DNA from: an uncultured Opitutia bacterium
GTDB lineage: Bacteria > Verrucomicrobiota > Verrucomicrobiia > Opitutales > Opitutaceae
Direction: 5' to 3'
Assembly (NCBI GenBank): GCA_903900845.1
Contig: CAIUOU010000002.1
Span: 1 to 63,399, forward strand
Length of the DNA stretch: 63,399 bases
Shown here: positions 1-9,163 of the stretch, in pieces
Position numbering within the stretch: position 1 is the first letter of the stretch
How the letters are laid out: the number at the start of each line of letters is the position of its first letter
The notes under the pieces: model-generated
Seen by the model: only the letters and a program-made list of their open reading frames with translations
Told to the model about the DNA's origin: nothing
Database searches by the model: none
Position numbers and translations under genes: made by a program

Positions 1-4
1 GGCG

Positions 5-30
5 GTGTAGCCCCGGCTGCAGCCGCGGAT
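5..30 (+). repeat. Dispersed palindromic repeat, copy A (variant)
   Basis: A 26-bp unit beginning GTGTAG, followed by an 18-bp near-palindrome at 11-28 and then GAT. It differs from the perfect palindrome CCGCGGCTGCAGCCGCGG of copies B (36857-36874) and C (41746-41763) by one base at position 13. A second imperfect inverted repeat follows at 48-60, matching the perfect palindrome CGAAGGCCTTCG downstream of copy B. This looks like a small non-coding dispersed repeat (REP-like); its function is unknown. Confidence 0.6.
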
Positions 31-83
31 GATTCTGAAGCTGATGCCGAAAGGTCTTCGTGGGTCTTCGACGCCACCTCCCA

Positions 84-160
84 AAGGGGTCAGGGCGTTG
101 GGCGTTTTTTGGCGATCACGGCTGGGGGGTGACTTCAAACAATCAACGCCCTGACCCCTT
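84..160. repeat. Long inverted-repeat element, copy 1
   Basis: Two perfect 17-bp arms face each other. AAGGGGTCAGGGCGTTG is at 84-100 and its exact reverse complement is at 144-160, with a 43-bp spacer. A second copy with identical arms and a 36-bp spacer is at 9051-9120. In both copies the arm is followed inward by a GTTT-containing stretch on each side. The form resembles REP or MITE-like elements mobilised in trans, but no transposase is present in the window. The transcript could fold into a hairpin. Confidence 0.75.
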
Positions 161-320
161 AGGGATTCGTTCTGAACCCCAACTCTTCCTTTCTCTGTAC
201 CCTTAGATCCGACGGGTGGACGCTGTGACCTACGACTCTCAGGAACCGATCCCGAGGTGTAGCACTGGGACCGGGGGTTGACTCGTCCGGTGGCCGCGCA
301 CCTCCTCGCGGACTTCCCGC

Positions 321-1427
321 ATGCGCCTGCGCCGGATCACGCTCCGCCACTTCCGCAACGTGGGCTTCACCACGCTGGAGCTCGCGGGCGCGCGGCAATT
401 CCTCGTGGGGAGGAACGGGCAGGGGAAGACCAACCTGCTGGAGGCCGCGGGTTTCGTGACCGCGCTGCGCTCCTTCCGCACCAACGATCACCGGCTGCTG
501 ATCGGCCACGGGCAGGACTGCGCCGCGCTGTCGTTCGCGCTCGAGCATGAGAGGGAAGGCGAGGTGCGGGTGAATCTCACGCTGCGGCCCGACGGTAAGG
601 AGGTTTGGTGCGACCAGGCCCGTGTGACGAAGCTGGGCGAGTATCTCGGCCGTTTTCCGACCGTTGTTTTCTCCTCGCAGGACATGCAGCTGGTGCGCGG
701 CTCGTCTGTGGTGCGGCGACGCTGGCTTGATCTCACCCTCTCGGCAATCGATCCGCTTTATCTCCGCTCGCTGCAGACCGCGACGCGCGCGTTGGCGGAG
801 CGGAACGCGCTGCTGAAGTCGGGGCAGGGAACCGACGCGGAGCTGGGTGCGTTCGAGTCCGCGCTCGCGCCGTCGGCGGCCGACCTGATCGCGCGGCGCG
901 CCGCGGGGATGGCGGAGCTCGGGCGCCGGCTGGTGGAGTTCTACGCGAAGCTGAGTGGCGACGCGGAGCCCGCAGCTTTAGGTTACGAACCCAACTTCGC
1001 CGAACCCTCGGCTGAGGCCTTGCGGGCGCGACTCGAGGCGGGGCGTGAACGGGACCGTCGGTTTCGCTCCACGCTGGTCGGGCCGCACCGAGACGACTTC
1101 GCGTTCCGCGTCCGGAGTACGACGGCGAAGGACTTCGCATCGGAGGGCCAGCAGCGTTCCCTCGTGTTATCGCTGCGGCTCGCGCAGGCGGCCTGGTTCC
1201 ACGAACGCACGGGCGTGCGGCCCGTGCTGCTCGCCGATGACGTCCTAGGCGAACTCGACCCGGAGCGACGGGCGCGCTTTTGGGCGGCGGTCGATGCCGA
1301 CTCGCAGGTGATCGCAACCGGCACGCATCTGCCGGACGCGGCGGGCGAGGCGGAGCGGCGCTTCGGCGACTGGCAGGTTTACACGGTGACCGACGGGCAA
1401 TTCACGGAAGGTGGGGCGGCGGTATGA
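321..1427 (+). CDS. recF: DNA replication and repair protein RecF
   Basis: RecF is an SMC-like ABC ATPase that binds gapped DNA and, with RecO and RecR, loads RecA at stalled forks. The protein has 368 residues, the usual family length. The N-terminus has the RecF beta-strand pattern followed by a Walker A motif GRNGQGKT at about 30-37. Near the C-terminus, [11 protein letters not shown] (about 303-313) carries Walker B and the D-loop. The ATG at 321 fits the family N-terminus. The stop overlaps the start of the next gene by 4 nt (ATGA), so the two are probably co-transcribed and translationally coupled. dnaN, a frequent upstream partner, is not in the window. Confidence 0.95.
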   Translation: MRLRRITLRHFRNVGFTTLELAGARQFLVGRNGQGKTNLLEAAGFVTALRSFRTNDHRLLIGHGQDCAALSFALEHEREGEVRVNLTLRPDGKEVWCDQARVTKLGEYLGRFPTVVFSSQDMQLVRGSSVVRRRWLDLTLSAIDPLYLRSLQTATRALAERNALLKSGQGTDAELGAFESALAPSAADLIARRAAGMAELGRRLVEFYAKLSGDAEPAALGYEPNFAEPSAEALRARLEAGRERDRRFRSTLVGPHRDDFAFRVRSTTAKDFASEGQQRSLVLSLRLAQAAWFHERTGVRPVLLADDVLGELDPERRARFWAAVDADSQVIATGTHLPDAAGEAERRFGDWQVYTVTDGQFTEGGAAV

Positions 1428-2155
1428 ATCTGGACGCGTGGCAATGGACGCTCGCGATCGTGGCGGCGGCGATCGTGGGCGTGTCCAAGTCCGGCATCGG
1501 CGGCCTCGGGATTCTTTCGGTTGTGCTCTTCGCGCAGATCCTGCCGGCGAAGCAGGCGACGGGCGCGGTGCTGCCGCTGCTGTGCTTCGGCGACGTGGTG
1601 GGCGCTTACTATTACCGGAAGCACGCGAGCTGGCGGCATCTCTGGCGGCTGTTCCCGTGGACGGCGGCGGGGGTGGTGGCGGGATGGTTTTCGCTGGGAC
1701 GGATCGACGACCATGCGGCGCGGGTGATGATCGGGATCATCATCCTTTCCATGGCGGCGATGCACCTGATCCGGCGCAGGTTCGGCGGGCATGAGACCGA
1801 GCATGGCGCGTGGTTCGCGCCGGTGATCGGCGTCCTGGCGGGCTTCACGACGCTGGTGGCCAACGCCGCCGGACCGCTGATGGCGATCTACATGCTCGCG
1901 ATGCGGCTGCCGAAGATGGACTACGTCGGCACCGGGGCGGTGTTCTTCCTCGCGATTAATTTCTTCAAGGTGCCGTTCATGTTGCAGCTCGGTCTGATCA
2001 CGGCGGACAGCTTCACGCTGAACCTCGCGCTCGCGCCGCTCGTCGTGGCCGGGGCGTGGTTCGGCCGGCGGCTCGTGCTCGCCATCGACCAGCGCCTTTT
2101 CGAGAACATCGCCCTCGGACTCAGCCTCTTCGCCGGCCTACGCCTGCTTTGGTGA
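1424..2155 (+). CDS. TSUP family (TauE/SafE) membrane transporter
   Basis: A 243-residue integral membrane protein of the TSUP (TauE/SafE, formerly DUF81) family, which exports sulfite, sulfoacetate or related organosulfur anions; the actual substrate cannot be read from sequence. Hydrophobic segments cover most of the length, consistent with about eight helices. The N-terminal helix contains [11 protein letters not shown], typical of the first TSUP repeat, and a second glycine-rich half follows around residue 130. The start is the ATG at 1424, which overlaps the recF stop by 4 nt; the same frame runs further upstream but lacks family similarity there. Co-transcription with recF is likely to be positional rather than functional. 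Confidence 0.85.
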   Translation: MNLDAWQWTLAIVAAAIVGVSKSGIGGLGILSVVLFAQILPAKQATGAVLPLLCFGDVVGAYYYRKHASWRHLWRLFPWTAAGVVAGWFSLGRIDDHAARVMIGIIILSMAAMHLIRRRFGGHETEHGAWFAPVIGVLAGFTTLVANAAGPLMAIYMLAMRLPKMDYVGTGAVFFLAINFFKVPFMLQLGLITADSFTLNLALAPLVVAGAWFGRRLVLAIDQRLFENIALGLSLFAGLRLLW

Positions 2156-2195
2156 TCCTCCGTTTCCCTTTCACCCTCCCTTTCCCTTTTCCTCC
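2156..2195 (+). promoter_or_regulatory. Pyrimidine-rich leader of ruvC without Shine-Dalgarno
   Basis: The 40 nt between the TSUP stop and the ruvC ATG are almost entirely C and T, with only one G and one A. No GGAGG-like sequence precedes the start. Similar CT-rich, SD-less leaders precede gpmI, pgk, guaA, the first pseudopilin gene and, on the minus strand, the TonB receptor and the large sensor kinase. Confidence 0.5.
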
Positions 2196-2807
2196 ATGCC
2201 CCGCATGAACGTCCGCCAAATGTGGGCCGCGAAACTCGCTGGGCGTCCCCTGCCGGCCGCGCAGGCCATCCCGCGTGCCGGGGCGGGCAGCGCGCAGGCG
2301 TCGGTCGGCGTACGGGCGCGCATGCCGTTCGCGGGGCTGGTGCTCGGCGTTGACCCTTCGTTGCGCGGCACGGGCCTCGCGCTCGTGGAGTTCGCGGCGG
2401 GGCGCTCACCGGTGCTGCTGCGGTGCCAGACGGTGCGCGTGCCGGAGCGGCGGCCGATGGCGGAGGCGCTGGCCGAGATTCACCGCGCGGTGACCGGTAT
2501 TCTCGACGGCCGGGGGGTGCGTCACGTCGCGCTGGAGCAGACCATCTACGTGCAGAACATCCGGACCGCCCAGATCCTTGGTGCCGCGCGCGGCGCGGCC
2601 ATCGCGGCGGCCGCATTGCAGGATTTGCCCGTTTTCGAATATCCGCCGCTGCGCGTGAAGCAGGCGGTGGTCGGCTTCGGTCGCGCGTCCAAGGAGCAAA
2701 TGGCGCGTACCGTGATGGCATTGCTCGGACACGGGCGTCCCCTGGCGACGGACGAGGCCGACGCGGCCGGCGTGGCGTTGTGCCACGCCTTCACCTGGCG
2801 CGAGTAA
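2196..2807 (+). CDS. ruvC: Holliday junction endonuclease RuvC
   Basis: RuvC resolves Holliday junctions made during recombination, with RuvAB. The RNase H-like fold signature is clear: GVDPSLRGTG with catalytic Asp53, ALEQ with Glu114, and the C-terminal TDEADA motif with Asp186 and Asp189, matching the four acidic active-site residues of the family. The protein is 203 residues long because about 45 residues precede the conserved core. A second ATG at 2322 (residue 43) would give a family-length protein and could be the true start. ruvA and ruvB are not adjacent. The gene converges on hemH with 6 nt between stops. Confidence 0.92.
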   Translation: MPRMNVRQMWAAKLAGRPLPAAQAIPRAGAGSAQASVGVRARMPFAGLVLGVDPSLRGTGLALVEFAAGRSPVLLRCQTVRVPERRPMAEALAEIHRAVTGILDGRGVRHVALEQTIYVQNIRTAQILGAARGAAIAAAALQDLPVFEYPPLRVKQAVVGFGRASKEQMARTVMALLGHGRPLATDEADAAGVALCHAFTWRE

Positions 2808-2813
2808 CGGTCC

Positions 2814-3848
2814 TTAGACCGCGCCCGATGTCAGCCAGCGCTCGCAGCGGCCGGCGAGGAAACCGATGTAGGCGTCGTGATCGTTCAGGCAGGGCACCTG
2901 CTTGAACGACTCTCCGCCGGCTTCCATGAACATTTCCTTACCTTCGCCGCTGATCTCCTCGATTGTCTCGAGGCAGTCCGCCACGAAGGCCGGGCACATG
3001 ATCAGCAGCCGCTTCTTGCCCTCCTTCGCCAGGCGTTCCAGTTCGTGATCGGTGAAGGGCGTCAGCCATGGCTCGCCGGCGAGGCGCGACTGGAAGGCGA
3101 CCGAGTGGCGTTCCTTGGCGAGGCCGGCGCGCCTGGCGAGCGCCTTCATGGTGGCGACGCATTGCGCGCGGTAGCACGTCGCGTGGATCGGAGAGCAGGT
3201 GTCGCAGCAATCCTTCACGAGCGTGCAATGCGCCTTCGACGGGTCGCCTTTGCGCAGATGTCGCACGGGGATGCCGTGGAAGCTGAAGAGCAGGTAATCG
3301 TGCGGTTCCGCGAAATGGGGCGCGGAAACCGTGTAGAGCGCCTCGATGTAGTCCGCGTCCTGGTAGAATGGCTGCACGCAGGCCACGCGCATCGACGGGG
3401 CGAGCTTCGCGGCCTCCGCATAGACCTTCACCACGACCGTTTCCCATGAGGACATCGCATAGTGGGGGTACTGAGGGAACAGCAGCACCTCGGTGACGCC
3501 GTCGGCCGCCATCTGCGCGACCACGGAGGCGATCGAGGGATTGCCGTAGCGCATCGCGAGGTAGACCGGCGTTTTCGCGCCCAGATGCGCGGCCAGCTTT
3601 TGGCGGACACTTTTGGAAGTGAGGACCAGCGGCGAGCCGTCCTTGGTCCAGATCTCCTCGTAAGCGTGCGCCGAGCGCTTCGGCCGCGTGCGCAGGATGA
3701 TGCCCTCCAGAAGCAGCCAGCGGAGCGGCGCCGGCACGTCGATGACCCGCTCATCGCCGAGAAATTCACGGAGATAACGGCGCACGTCGGGCACCGAGGT
3801 GGAGTCGGGCGAACCGAGGTTCACCAGCAGGATGGCTCGCTTGGACAT
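2814..3848 (-). CDS. hemH: Ferrochelatase
   Basis: Ferrochelatase inserts ferrous iron into protoporphyrin IX, the last step of haem synthesis. The 344-residue protein begins MSKRAILLVNLGSP, the family signature, so the start is taken at 3848; the frame extends 38 codons further but without similarity. The catalytic histidine is His191 in LFSFHGIP, and the QPFY and FQSR motifs are also present. Six cysteines (208, 214, 215, 218, 225, 230) cluster in 23 residues just after the GDP motif, where most ferrochelatases have one. This could ligate an iron-sulfur cluster, as known for some bacterial ferrochelatases; that is inference. The gene is divergent from gpmI. Confidence 0.95.
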   Translation of the reverse strand: MSKRAILLVNLGSPDSTSVPDVRRYLREFLGDERVIDVPAPLRWLLLEGIILRTRPKRSAHAYEEIWTKDGSPLVLTSKSVRQKLAAHLGAKTPVYLAMRYGNPSIASVVAQMAADGVTEVLLFPQYPHYAMSSWETVVVKVYAEAAKLAPSMRVACVQPFYQDADYIEALYTVSAPHFAEPHDYLLFSFHGIPVRHLRKGDPSKAHCTLVKDCCDTCSPIHATCYRAQCVATMKALARRAGLAKERHSVAFQSRLAGEPWLTPFTDHELERLAKEGKKRLLIMCPAFVADCLETIEEISGEGKEMFMEAGGESFKQVPCLNDHDAYIGFLAGRCERWLTSGAV

Positions 3849-3979
3849 GGAAGCGGTCAATCCCGTCCATCTTCCACGCCAAGTCAAACGGCGGGACAGT
3901 GCCCGCAGGATCACGGATTTCGCGCCGAGAATTGCCTTTTGTCCGCGCAGAGCGGCGTGCACCGTTTCGTTTTTCCGCC

Positions 3980-5563
3980 ATGTCCACGTCCCTTCCGCCC
4001 GTCCTCCTCGTCATCCGCGATGGCTGGGGTCAGAACTCCGACCGCTCGCTCGACGCCACCAACGCCGTGGCGCAGGCGCGCAAGCCCTGCGACGACGCGC
4101 TCCGCGCCCGCAGCCCGCGCACCCTGGTCCGCGCCTCGGGGCTCGATGTCGGCCTGCCTGACGGCGTGATGGGTAACAGCGAGGTCGGGCACGAGAACAT
4201 CGGCGCCGGCCGCGTGGTCGACCAGGAGTTGGTGCGCCTCAACAAGCTTTTCTCCGAGGGCCGGCTCGCGACCAACCCAGTCTGGCGCGCCGTGGTCGAG
4301 CGCGCGCGTCGTCCGGGCGCTAAACTGCACCTGTTCGGCATCGTCAGCGACGCCGGCGTGCACGGCATGCTTGAGCACCTCTATGGTATCCTGCGCCAGG
4401 CGAAGGCCGATGGTCTGCGCGAGGTCTATCTGCACGCGTTCACCGACGGCCGCGATACGCCGCCGTCCTCCGGCCTCGGCTACGTGCGCCAGGTCGAGGA
4501 GCAGATGCGCGCCATCGGCGTCGGCCGGATCGCGAGTGTGTGCGGACGTTTCTGGGCAATGGACCGCGACAACCGCTGGGAGCGCGTGCAGAAAGCCTAT
4601 GACATGCTCACCGGTCGTGCGGCGGCAGCCACCGCGGGGAGCGCCGAGGCAGCGGTGCAGTCGTACTACGATCGGCCGCTCAGCCCGACGCAGATCGGCG
4701 ATGAGTTCGTGCCGGCCACATGGATCATGGACGTCGGTGGAAAGCCCGTCGCGACCGTCGGCGACGGGGATGCCGTTCTGTTTTACAATTACCGTGGTGA
4801 CCGGCCGCGTGAGATCACGCGCGCCTTCGTGCAGGACGACTTCGCGGGCTTCGACCGCGGACGGAAGCTTGACCTCCATTACGCCACGATGACCGAGTAC
4901 GAGGCGGGCCTGCCCGTGCAGGTGGTGTCCCCGAAGCCGGAGAAGTTGAAGAACATCCTCGGCGAAGTGGTGAGCAAGGCGGGCATCGCGCAGTTCCGCT
5001 GCGCCGAGACCGAAAAGAACCCGCACGTCACGTTCTTCTTCAATAATTACCGCAAGGATCCGTTCCCGGGCGAGGATCGCGCGTGCCCGCCGAGCCCGAA
5101 GGTCGCGACCTACGATCTGCAGCCGGAGATGTCGGCCGCCGACGTGACGCGCGCCGCGAAGGAGGCGATCCTGAGCGGCAAGTACGGGCTGATCGTCGTG
5201 AATTACGCCAACCCCGACATGGTGGGGCACACGGGCTCGCTGCCCGCGACTACCCGTGCCGTCGAGGCGACGGATGGCGGGGTGGGGGAATTGCTCGAGG
5301 CGTTGGCGGCCCGCGGCGGTCGTGCCGTCGTGTGCGCCGACCACGGCAACGCGGAGCAGATGTGGGACCCGACGGTGAATGGTCCGCACACCGCGCACAC
5401 GCTCAACCTGGTGGAGGTATTCGTGGTCGGCGAGGGCTTCGCCCAGGGGCAGACCCGGATACGCGACGGCGGCCGGCTGGCCGACATCGCGCCCACGGTG
5501 CTTCACCTGATGGGCCTGCCGAAGCCGGCCGAGATGACCGGCGAGAGCCTCGTTGCGGGTTGA
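3980..5563 (+). CDS. gpmI: 2,3-bisphosphoglycerate-independent phosphoglycerate mutase
   Basis: This enzyme interconverts 3- and 2-phosphoglycerate in glycolysis using a phosphoserine intermediate and two metal ions. The 527-residue length is typical. Motifs in order: RDGWG at the N-terminus (metal-binding Asp), GNSEVGH with the nucleophilic serine, TDGRDTPP, the MDRDNRWER segment of the transferase domain, NYRGDRPRE, and the C-terminal metal motifs NPDMVGHTG and CADHGNAEQM. The usual leucine before DGWG is replaced by arginine. The start is the ATG at 3980, preceded by a CT-rich leader; 27 upstream codons in frame lack similarity. It is divergent from hemH, sharing a 131-nt promoter region. 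Confidence 0.95.
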   Translation: MSTSLPPVLLVIRDGWGQNSDRSLDATNAVAQARKPCDDALRARSPRTLVRASGLDVGLPDGVMGNSEVGHENIGAGRVVDQELVRLNKLFSEGRLATNPVWRAVVERARRPGAKLHLFGIVSDAGVHGMLEHLYGILRQAKADGLREVYLHAFTDGRDTPPSSGLGYVRQVEEQMRAIGVGRIASVCGRFWAMDRDNRWERVQKAYDMLTGRAAAATAGSAEAAVQSYYDRPLSPTQIGDEFVPATWIMDVGGKPVATVGDGDAVLFYNYRGDRPREITRAFVQDDFAGFDRGRKLDLHYATMTEYEAGLPVQVVSPKPEKLKNILGEVVSKAGIAQFRCAETEKNPHVTFFFNNYRKDPFPGEDRACPPSPKVATYDLQPEMSAADVTRAAKEAILSGKYGLIVVNYANPDMVGHTGSLPATTRAVEATDGGVGELLEALAARGGRAVVCADHGNAEQMWDPTVNGPHTAHTLNLVEVFVVGEGFAQGQTRIRDGGRLADIAPTVLHLMGLPKPAEMTGESLVAG

Positions 5564-5615
5564 AGCCGCGCGCGGCACGCCTCACCGGCGGCGGTCTCAC
5601 CGACCGCGACCAGAC

Positions 5616-8600
5616 TCAAGCGCCGGGAGCCACGCCCTTGGTTTTTTCCGATGTGGCAACCTCGGGCAAGGGTACCTCGAACCAGAAGGTCGTTTCGCGA
5701 CCTGGGGTGCTTTCCACCCCGATGCGACCACGCATCAGATCGACGATGAGCTTGCAGATCGCCAGCCCAAGCCCCGTGCCGCCGAAGCGCCGGGACGTGC
5801 TGGAGTCGATCTGGCTGAAGCGCTTGAACAGCCGATCCATTTGGTCCGCTGGTATCCCGATGCCCGTGTCGCGAATCTCGAAACGGACGTCTTCTCCCGT
5901 GCGAGAAATGCTCAGGGTGACGGATCCGCGGTCGGTGAATTTCACCGCGTTCCCCAGCAGGTTCAGCAGCACCTGACGAAGGCGGTGGGCGTCGCCCCGC
6001 ACCTGATCGGGCAGATCGGCGGCCAGCTCCACCCGCAGGTCCAGGCCTTTGCCGGCCGCAGCCGGGGTGATAATGCGGGCGGATCCCCGGGCTACTTCGG
6101 CGAGCGTGAAAGGCTCCGGGTTGAGAGACATGCGACCGGCCTCCGCTTGCGAGACGTCCAGCAGGTCATTCAGCACCAGCATCAGGGCCTTCCCCGAGTC
6201 GCGCACCACCCTGAGCATCTCCTCTTGTTTTCCCGTGAGCTGGGTTTCCCGGAGCAACTCGGTATAGCCGATGACTCCATTGAGAGGCGTGCGGAACTCG
6301 TGGCTCATGTTGGCCAGAAAAACGGTTTTCGCCTCGGTGGCCTCGTCCGCGAGCCGTCGCGCCGCCTCGAGCTTTTCGTTGCTGGCGAGCAGTTCCCGCG
6401 TCCGCGCGGCTACGGTCTCTTCCAATTCCCGTTGGCGCCGGCGCAACCAGGCGGTGCGGCCTTGCATCAAGGCGACGATCAGCAGCAGCCCCGCGAGCAA
6501 CGCCGCACCGCGGGCGGTTTTGGTCTCGTGCCAAAACGGAGGAACGAGGATCGGATGCTCCAACTCGGCCAGTCGGGTGCCGGACGCCTTCGCAAGGGCG
6601 CGGATCTGCAACCGGTGGCGACCGGGGGGCAGATTCCTGTAAACCACCGCTGGTTGTTCGAGGGCGAGGGTCGTCCAATCCGTCTCAAGCCCTTCCAGCC
6701 GTGCCTGGTAGTAAAGGTCGCTGCGTGCGCGGTAATCCAGGAGCGAGATTTCGGCCTCCAGCGCCCGAACATCGAGGGGGAGTTCGATTGCCTTGGAGGG
6801 TGTTGGCAGCCATGCGGTGGGCACGCGCTTCCCGCCAAGAATAAGTCCGGTCAAGGCCAGGCGGGCGGATGACCGGGCGGGAGCCATCTCGCCCGGCAGC
6901 ACCACCGATAGCCCGCCGGAGCCGCCGAAGAGCAGTTCTCCTGCCGGTCCTTGGGTGGCGGAGCGGATGAAGTAGCTCGTCACGGCTTGGCCCTCGCGCT
7001 CACCGATGGAGCGCACTTGCCGCGTCTTCCCATCCACCCGGGCGAGTGTCGTGGGGGTCGAGATCCAGAGGTTGCCGTCCGAATCGATCACCGTGCCCTC
7101 CGCTTTGGGGTTGGGTAGTCCGAGCGATGCTCCGATAAACCTGAAGCTAGGAGTGCCCGCGAAGTCGGCGGCCGGCGCGATCGCGATTCCGCCTCCCGAC
7201 ATGCCGACCCACACGTCGCCGCGGGCATCCAGGGATAGATTGGTGATGTATCCGTGGGGCAACGACCGTTGGCCGCCCCGGTTCGGCAGCAGATTGCGGT
7301 AACCCGGTGAGCCCGGATCGGAGATGCTGATGCCGCCCGCGGTGCCCACCAGCAGGCGGCCGTCGGGAAGCCGCAGCGCGACGCGCACGTGATCGTCCGC
7401 CAGTGCGTCCGGGAGCTTCGGGTTCGCTTGGCTCGCCGACCACGCTCCGGTGGCAGGGGTGTAGCGGTAGAGACCGCTGTAGGTACCGATGAGGTAGTCG
7501 GCTCCATCTTGCCCGATGAAGAGCACAATCTTGTTATCAACGCAGGGAATGGCCGAAGGGGTGACCGTCAGGGTGATCGGATCCACCCGGCAAACCCCCA
7601 GCGAGCCCACCAACAATGAGCCGTCCCGGCCGAGCGCCAGCGCCTGCACGTCGCGGTCGGCGTGCGGGGCCGGCAAGCGGAGGCGGGTGACGTTTCCCGA
7701 ACGCAGGTCGAGGATATCCAGCCGGCCGGAAGCGAGGCCGGCCCAGACCCGGCCCTGTGGGTCGGAGAGGATCGAGTAAACGTTGCTGTCGGACAGCGCC
7801 CGCGGGTTGTTCGGCGAGGCGAACACGCTGCGGACGGTGCGTTGCGACAAGTCATGCCGTTCCAGGCCCCGGTGGGTGCCGACCCAGACGTTTCCGTGCG
7901 GATCGCCCAACATCGCCCTTATGGAATCACCGTTCAGGGTTCCGGGCACGGCCGGATCATGCGCCAGCCTCTCAACCTGTCCGCTATCCGGATCGTAACT
8001 GATGATACCGGCACCATCGGTGCCAAACCAGATGCGCTGTGGACTGATCTGAAGGATGCTGCGGACCGTGCGCCAAAGACCCATGCCGGGGACCTCGGCC
8101 AAAGCCGCGGGGCAGGTCACGACCCCATCGGGGGTCGCATAGGCCACACCGGAGGCGCCGGTTCCAAACCAGATGCGGCCTTTGTCGTCATCCCGCAAGG
8201 ACCAGCATTCCCCGGCGAGAATCCGCTTGCCGGGTTCGTCTTTCGAGGTGGCGCGTTCGAAGGTATTTCGGCCCGCTCGCCGGACCGCGAGACCTAGGTT
8301 CCCACCCACCCAAAGGTTGCCTTGGGTGTCCTCCAGAACCGTGAACAGCCGGGCCGTCGCGGACTCGCCGTTTTCTAGAGTGAGGGATACCGGGCTGATG
8401 GATTCCCGATGCGGGTCCCAACGATCCAAGCCGCCATCGGTTGCGATCCAAACGCCGCCATCGCGGGCCGCGGCCAGCGCGAATATCTTGGAGTGGGAGG
8501 TCCCGCCCGGGCCGACGCGGTAGGTGCGAAAAGTTTCCCGATCCGCGTCGTAGCGAACCAGGCCTCCGGAGTTTGTGCCCAGCAGCATTCCGCCACCGGG

Positions 8601-8963
8601 CAAAGGGAGGATGGCGCGGATGTAGCGGTCACCGATCCTGGTTGAGTCATCCGATTGGTTTCCAAACTGGCGTAAACGATGGCCATCCCAGCGCGCCACT
8701 CCGCCAAAAGTCCCGATCCACAGGATGCCCGACGAATCCTTGGCAAGGGCGCTGATCGTCTCGTGGGGCAGGCCGTTCCTCGTGGTCAGCTCGTGGAAGA
8801 CGGGGGTAGTGAACCGGTCCCAGTCGTCCTGGGTTCCGCTCCGCTCGGCGCCCCCAAGCGATACGGCCGGCGCGAGCGCGAGAAACAGCATGGCGGTCAG
8901 CGATGCCGCCCGACCGGCAATGGCTCCGTCCCGCTGCTGCCGCGAATTCGTGGGTTGGGCCAT
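5616..8963 (-). CDS. Hybrid-type periplasmic propeller sensor histidine kinase (Reg_prop/Y_Y_Y)
   Basis: A 1115-residue membrane sensor kinase. After an N-terminal signal or anchor segment, about 700 residues form many two-component regulator propeller repeats with the recurring pattern of G-x-x-W-x-G-T, for example ILWIGTFGGVARWD. A Y_Y_Y-like domain follows (about 730-810), then one transmembrane helix, a coiled coil, and HisKA with NMSHEFRTPLNG (phosphoacceptor His888). A HATPase_c domain ends the protein (NLLGNAVKFTD, DTGIGIP, GGTGLGL). Unlike Bacteroidota hybrid sensors it has no receiver or AraC domain, so a separate response regulator is needed; none is adjacent. Its place after a sulfatase and a propeller protein suggests it senses a glycan product. 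Confidence 0.9.
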   Translation of the reverse strand: MAQPTNSRQQRDGAIAGRAASLTAMLFLALAPAVSLGGAERSGTQDDWDRFTTPVFHELTTRNGLPHETISALAKDSSGILWIGTFGGVARWDGHRLRQFGNQSDDSTRIGDRYIRAILPLPGGGMLLGTNSGGLVRYDADRETFRTYRVGPGGTSHSKIFALAAARDGGVWIATDGGLDRWDPHRESISPVSLTLENGESATARLFTVLEDTQGNLWVGGNLGLAVRRAGRNTFERATSKDEPGKRILAGECWSLRDDDKGRIWFGTGASGVAYATPDGVVTCPAALAEVPGMGLWRTVRSILQISPQRIWFGTDGAGIISYDPDSGQVERLAHDPAVPGTLNGDSIRAMLGDPHGNVWVGTHRGLERHDLSQRTVRSVFASPNNPRALSDSNVYSILSDPQGRVWAGLASGRLDILDLRSGNVTRLRLPAPHADRDVQALALGRDGSLLVGSLGVCRVDPITLTVTPSAIPCVDNKIVLFIGQDGADYLIGTYSGLYRYTPATGAWSASQANPKLPDALADDHVRVALRLPDGRLLVGTAGGISISDPGSPGYRNLLPNRGGQRSLPHGYITNLSLDARGDVWVGMSGGGIAIAPAADFAGTPSFRFIGASLGLPNPKAEGTVIDSDGNLWISTPTTLARVDGKTRQVRSIGEREGQAVTSYFIRSATQGPAGELLFGGSGGLSVVLPGEMAPARSSARLALTGLILGGKRVPTAWLPTPSKAIELPLDVRALEAEISLLDYRARSDLYYQARLEGLETDWTTLALEQPAVVYRNLPPGRHRLQIRALAKASGTRLAELEHPILVPPFWHETKTARGAALLAGLLLIVALMQGRTAWLRRRQRELEETVAARTRELLASNEKLEAARRLADEATEAKTVFLANMSHEFRTPLNGVIGYTELLRETQLTGKQEEMLRVVRDSGKALMLVLNDLLDVSQAEAGRMSLNPEPFTLAEVARGSARIITPAAAGKGLDLRVELAADLPDQVRGDAHRLRQVLLNLLGNAVKFTDRGSVTLSISRTGEDVRFEIRDTGIGIPADQMDRLFKRFSQIDSSTSRRFGGTGLGLAICKLIVDLMRGRIGVESTPGRETTFWFEVPLPEVATSEKTKGVAPGA

Positions 8964-9050
8964 GAAAGGAGCCGGAGGGTAAAGGCTCGGCCCGAGACAG
9001 GATGATGCCCGTCAAGGCGCAAGCTCAGTCTCATGCCGCGCTCGCACCCC

Positions 9051-9120
9051 AAGGGGTCAGGGCGTTGGGCGTTTTTGGCGGCCGGCTCCCGTGTGAAAAC
9101 AATCAACGCCCTGACCCCTT
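9051..9120. repeat. Long inverted-repeat element, copy 2
   Basis: Perfect 17-bp arms at 9051-9067 (AAGGGGTCAGGGCGTTG) and 9104-9120, spacer 36 bp. The arms are identical to those of copy 1 at 84-160, and the first bases of the spacer (GGCGTTTTT) and the last bases (AACAAT) also match, while the middle differs. It sits between the sulfatase and the sensor kinase on the same minus strand, so the hairpin could reduce read-through into the kinase. Confidence 0.75.
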
Positions 9121-9163
9121 AGACGGGCGCCCTCGATGACCAAGGGACCGGGCGGGCTTAAGC

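Larger units (their letters stand above)
1..320. other. Intergenic region at the window's left edge
   Basis: No convincing gene is seen before recF. The stretch holds two different repeat elements: a GC-rich palindrome at 11-28 and a long inverted repeat at 84-160. Apparent reading frames on either strand have no recognisable product and run into recF in the wrong frame. recF often follows dnaN, but dnaN is not visible here, so the upstream gene lies outside the window. Confidence 0.6.

Noticed and set aside
1-320. Replication origin near recF
   Set aside because: recF often sits near oriC, but no dnaA or dnaN is visible and no cluster of DnaA boxes (TTATCCACA type) was seen.
3911-5578. Long antisense reading frame opposite gpmI (555 codons)
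   Set aside because: It mirrors gpmI in a GC-rich genome, shows no family similarity and has Arg/His/Val-rich composition typical of antisense shadows.
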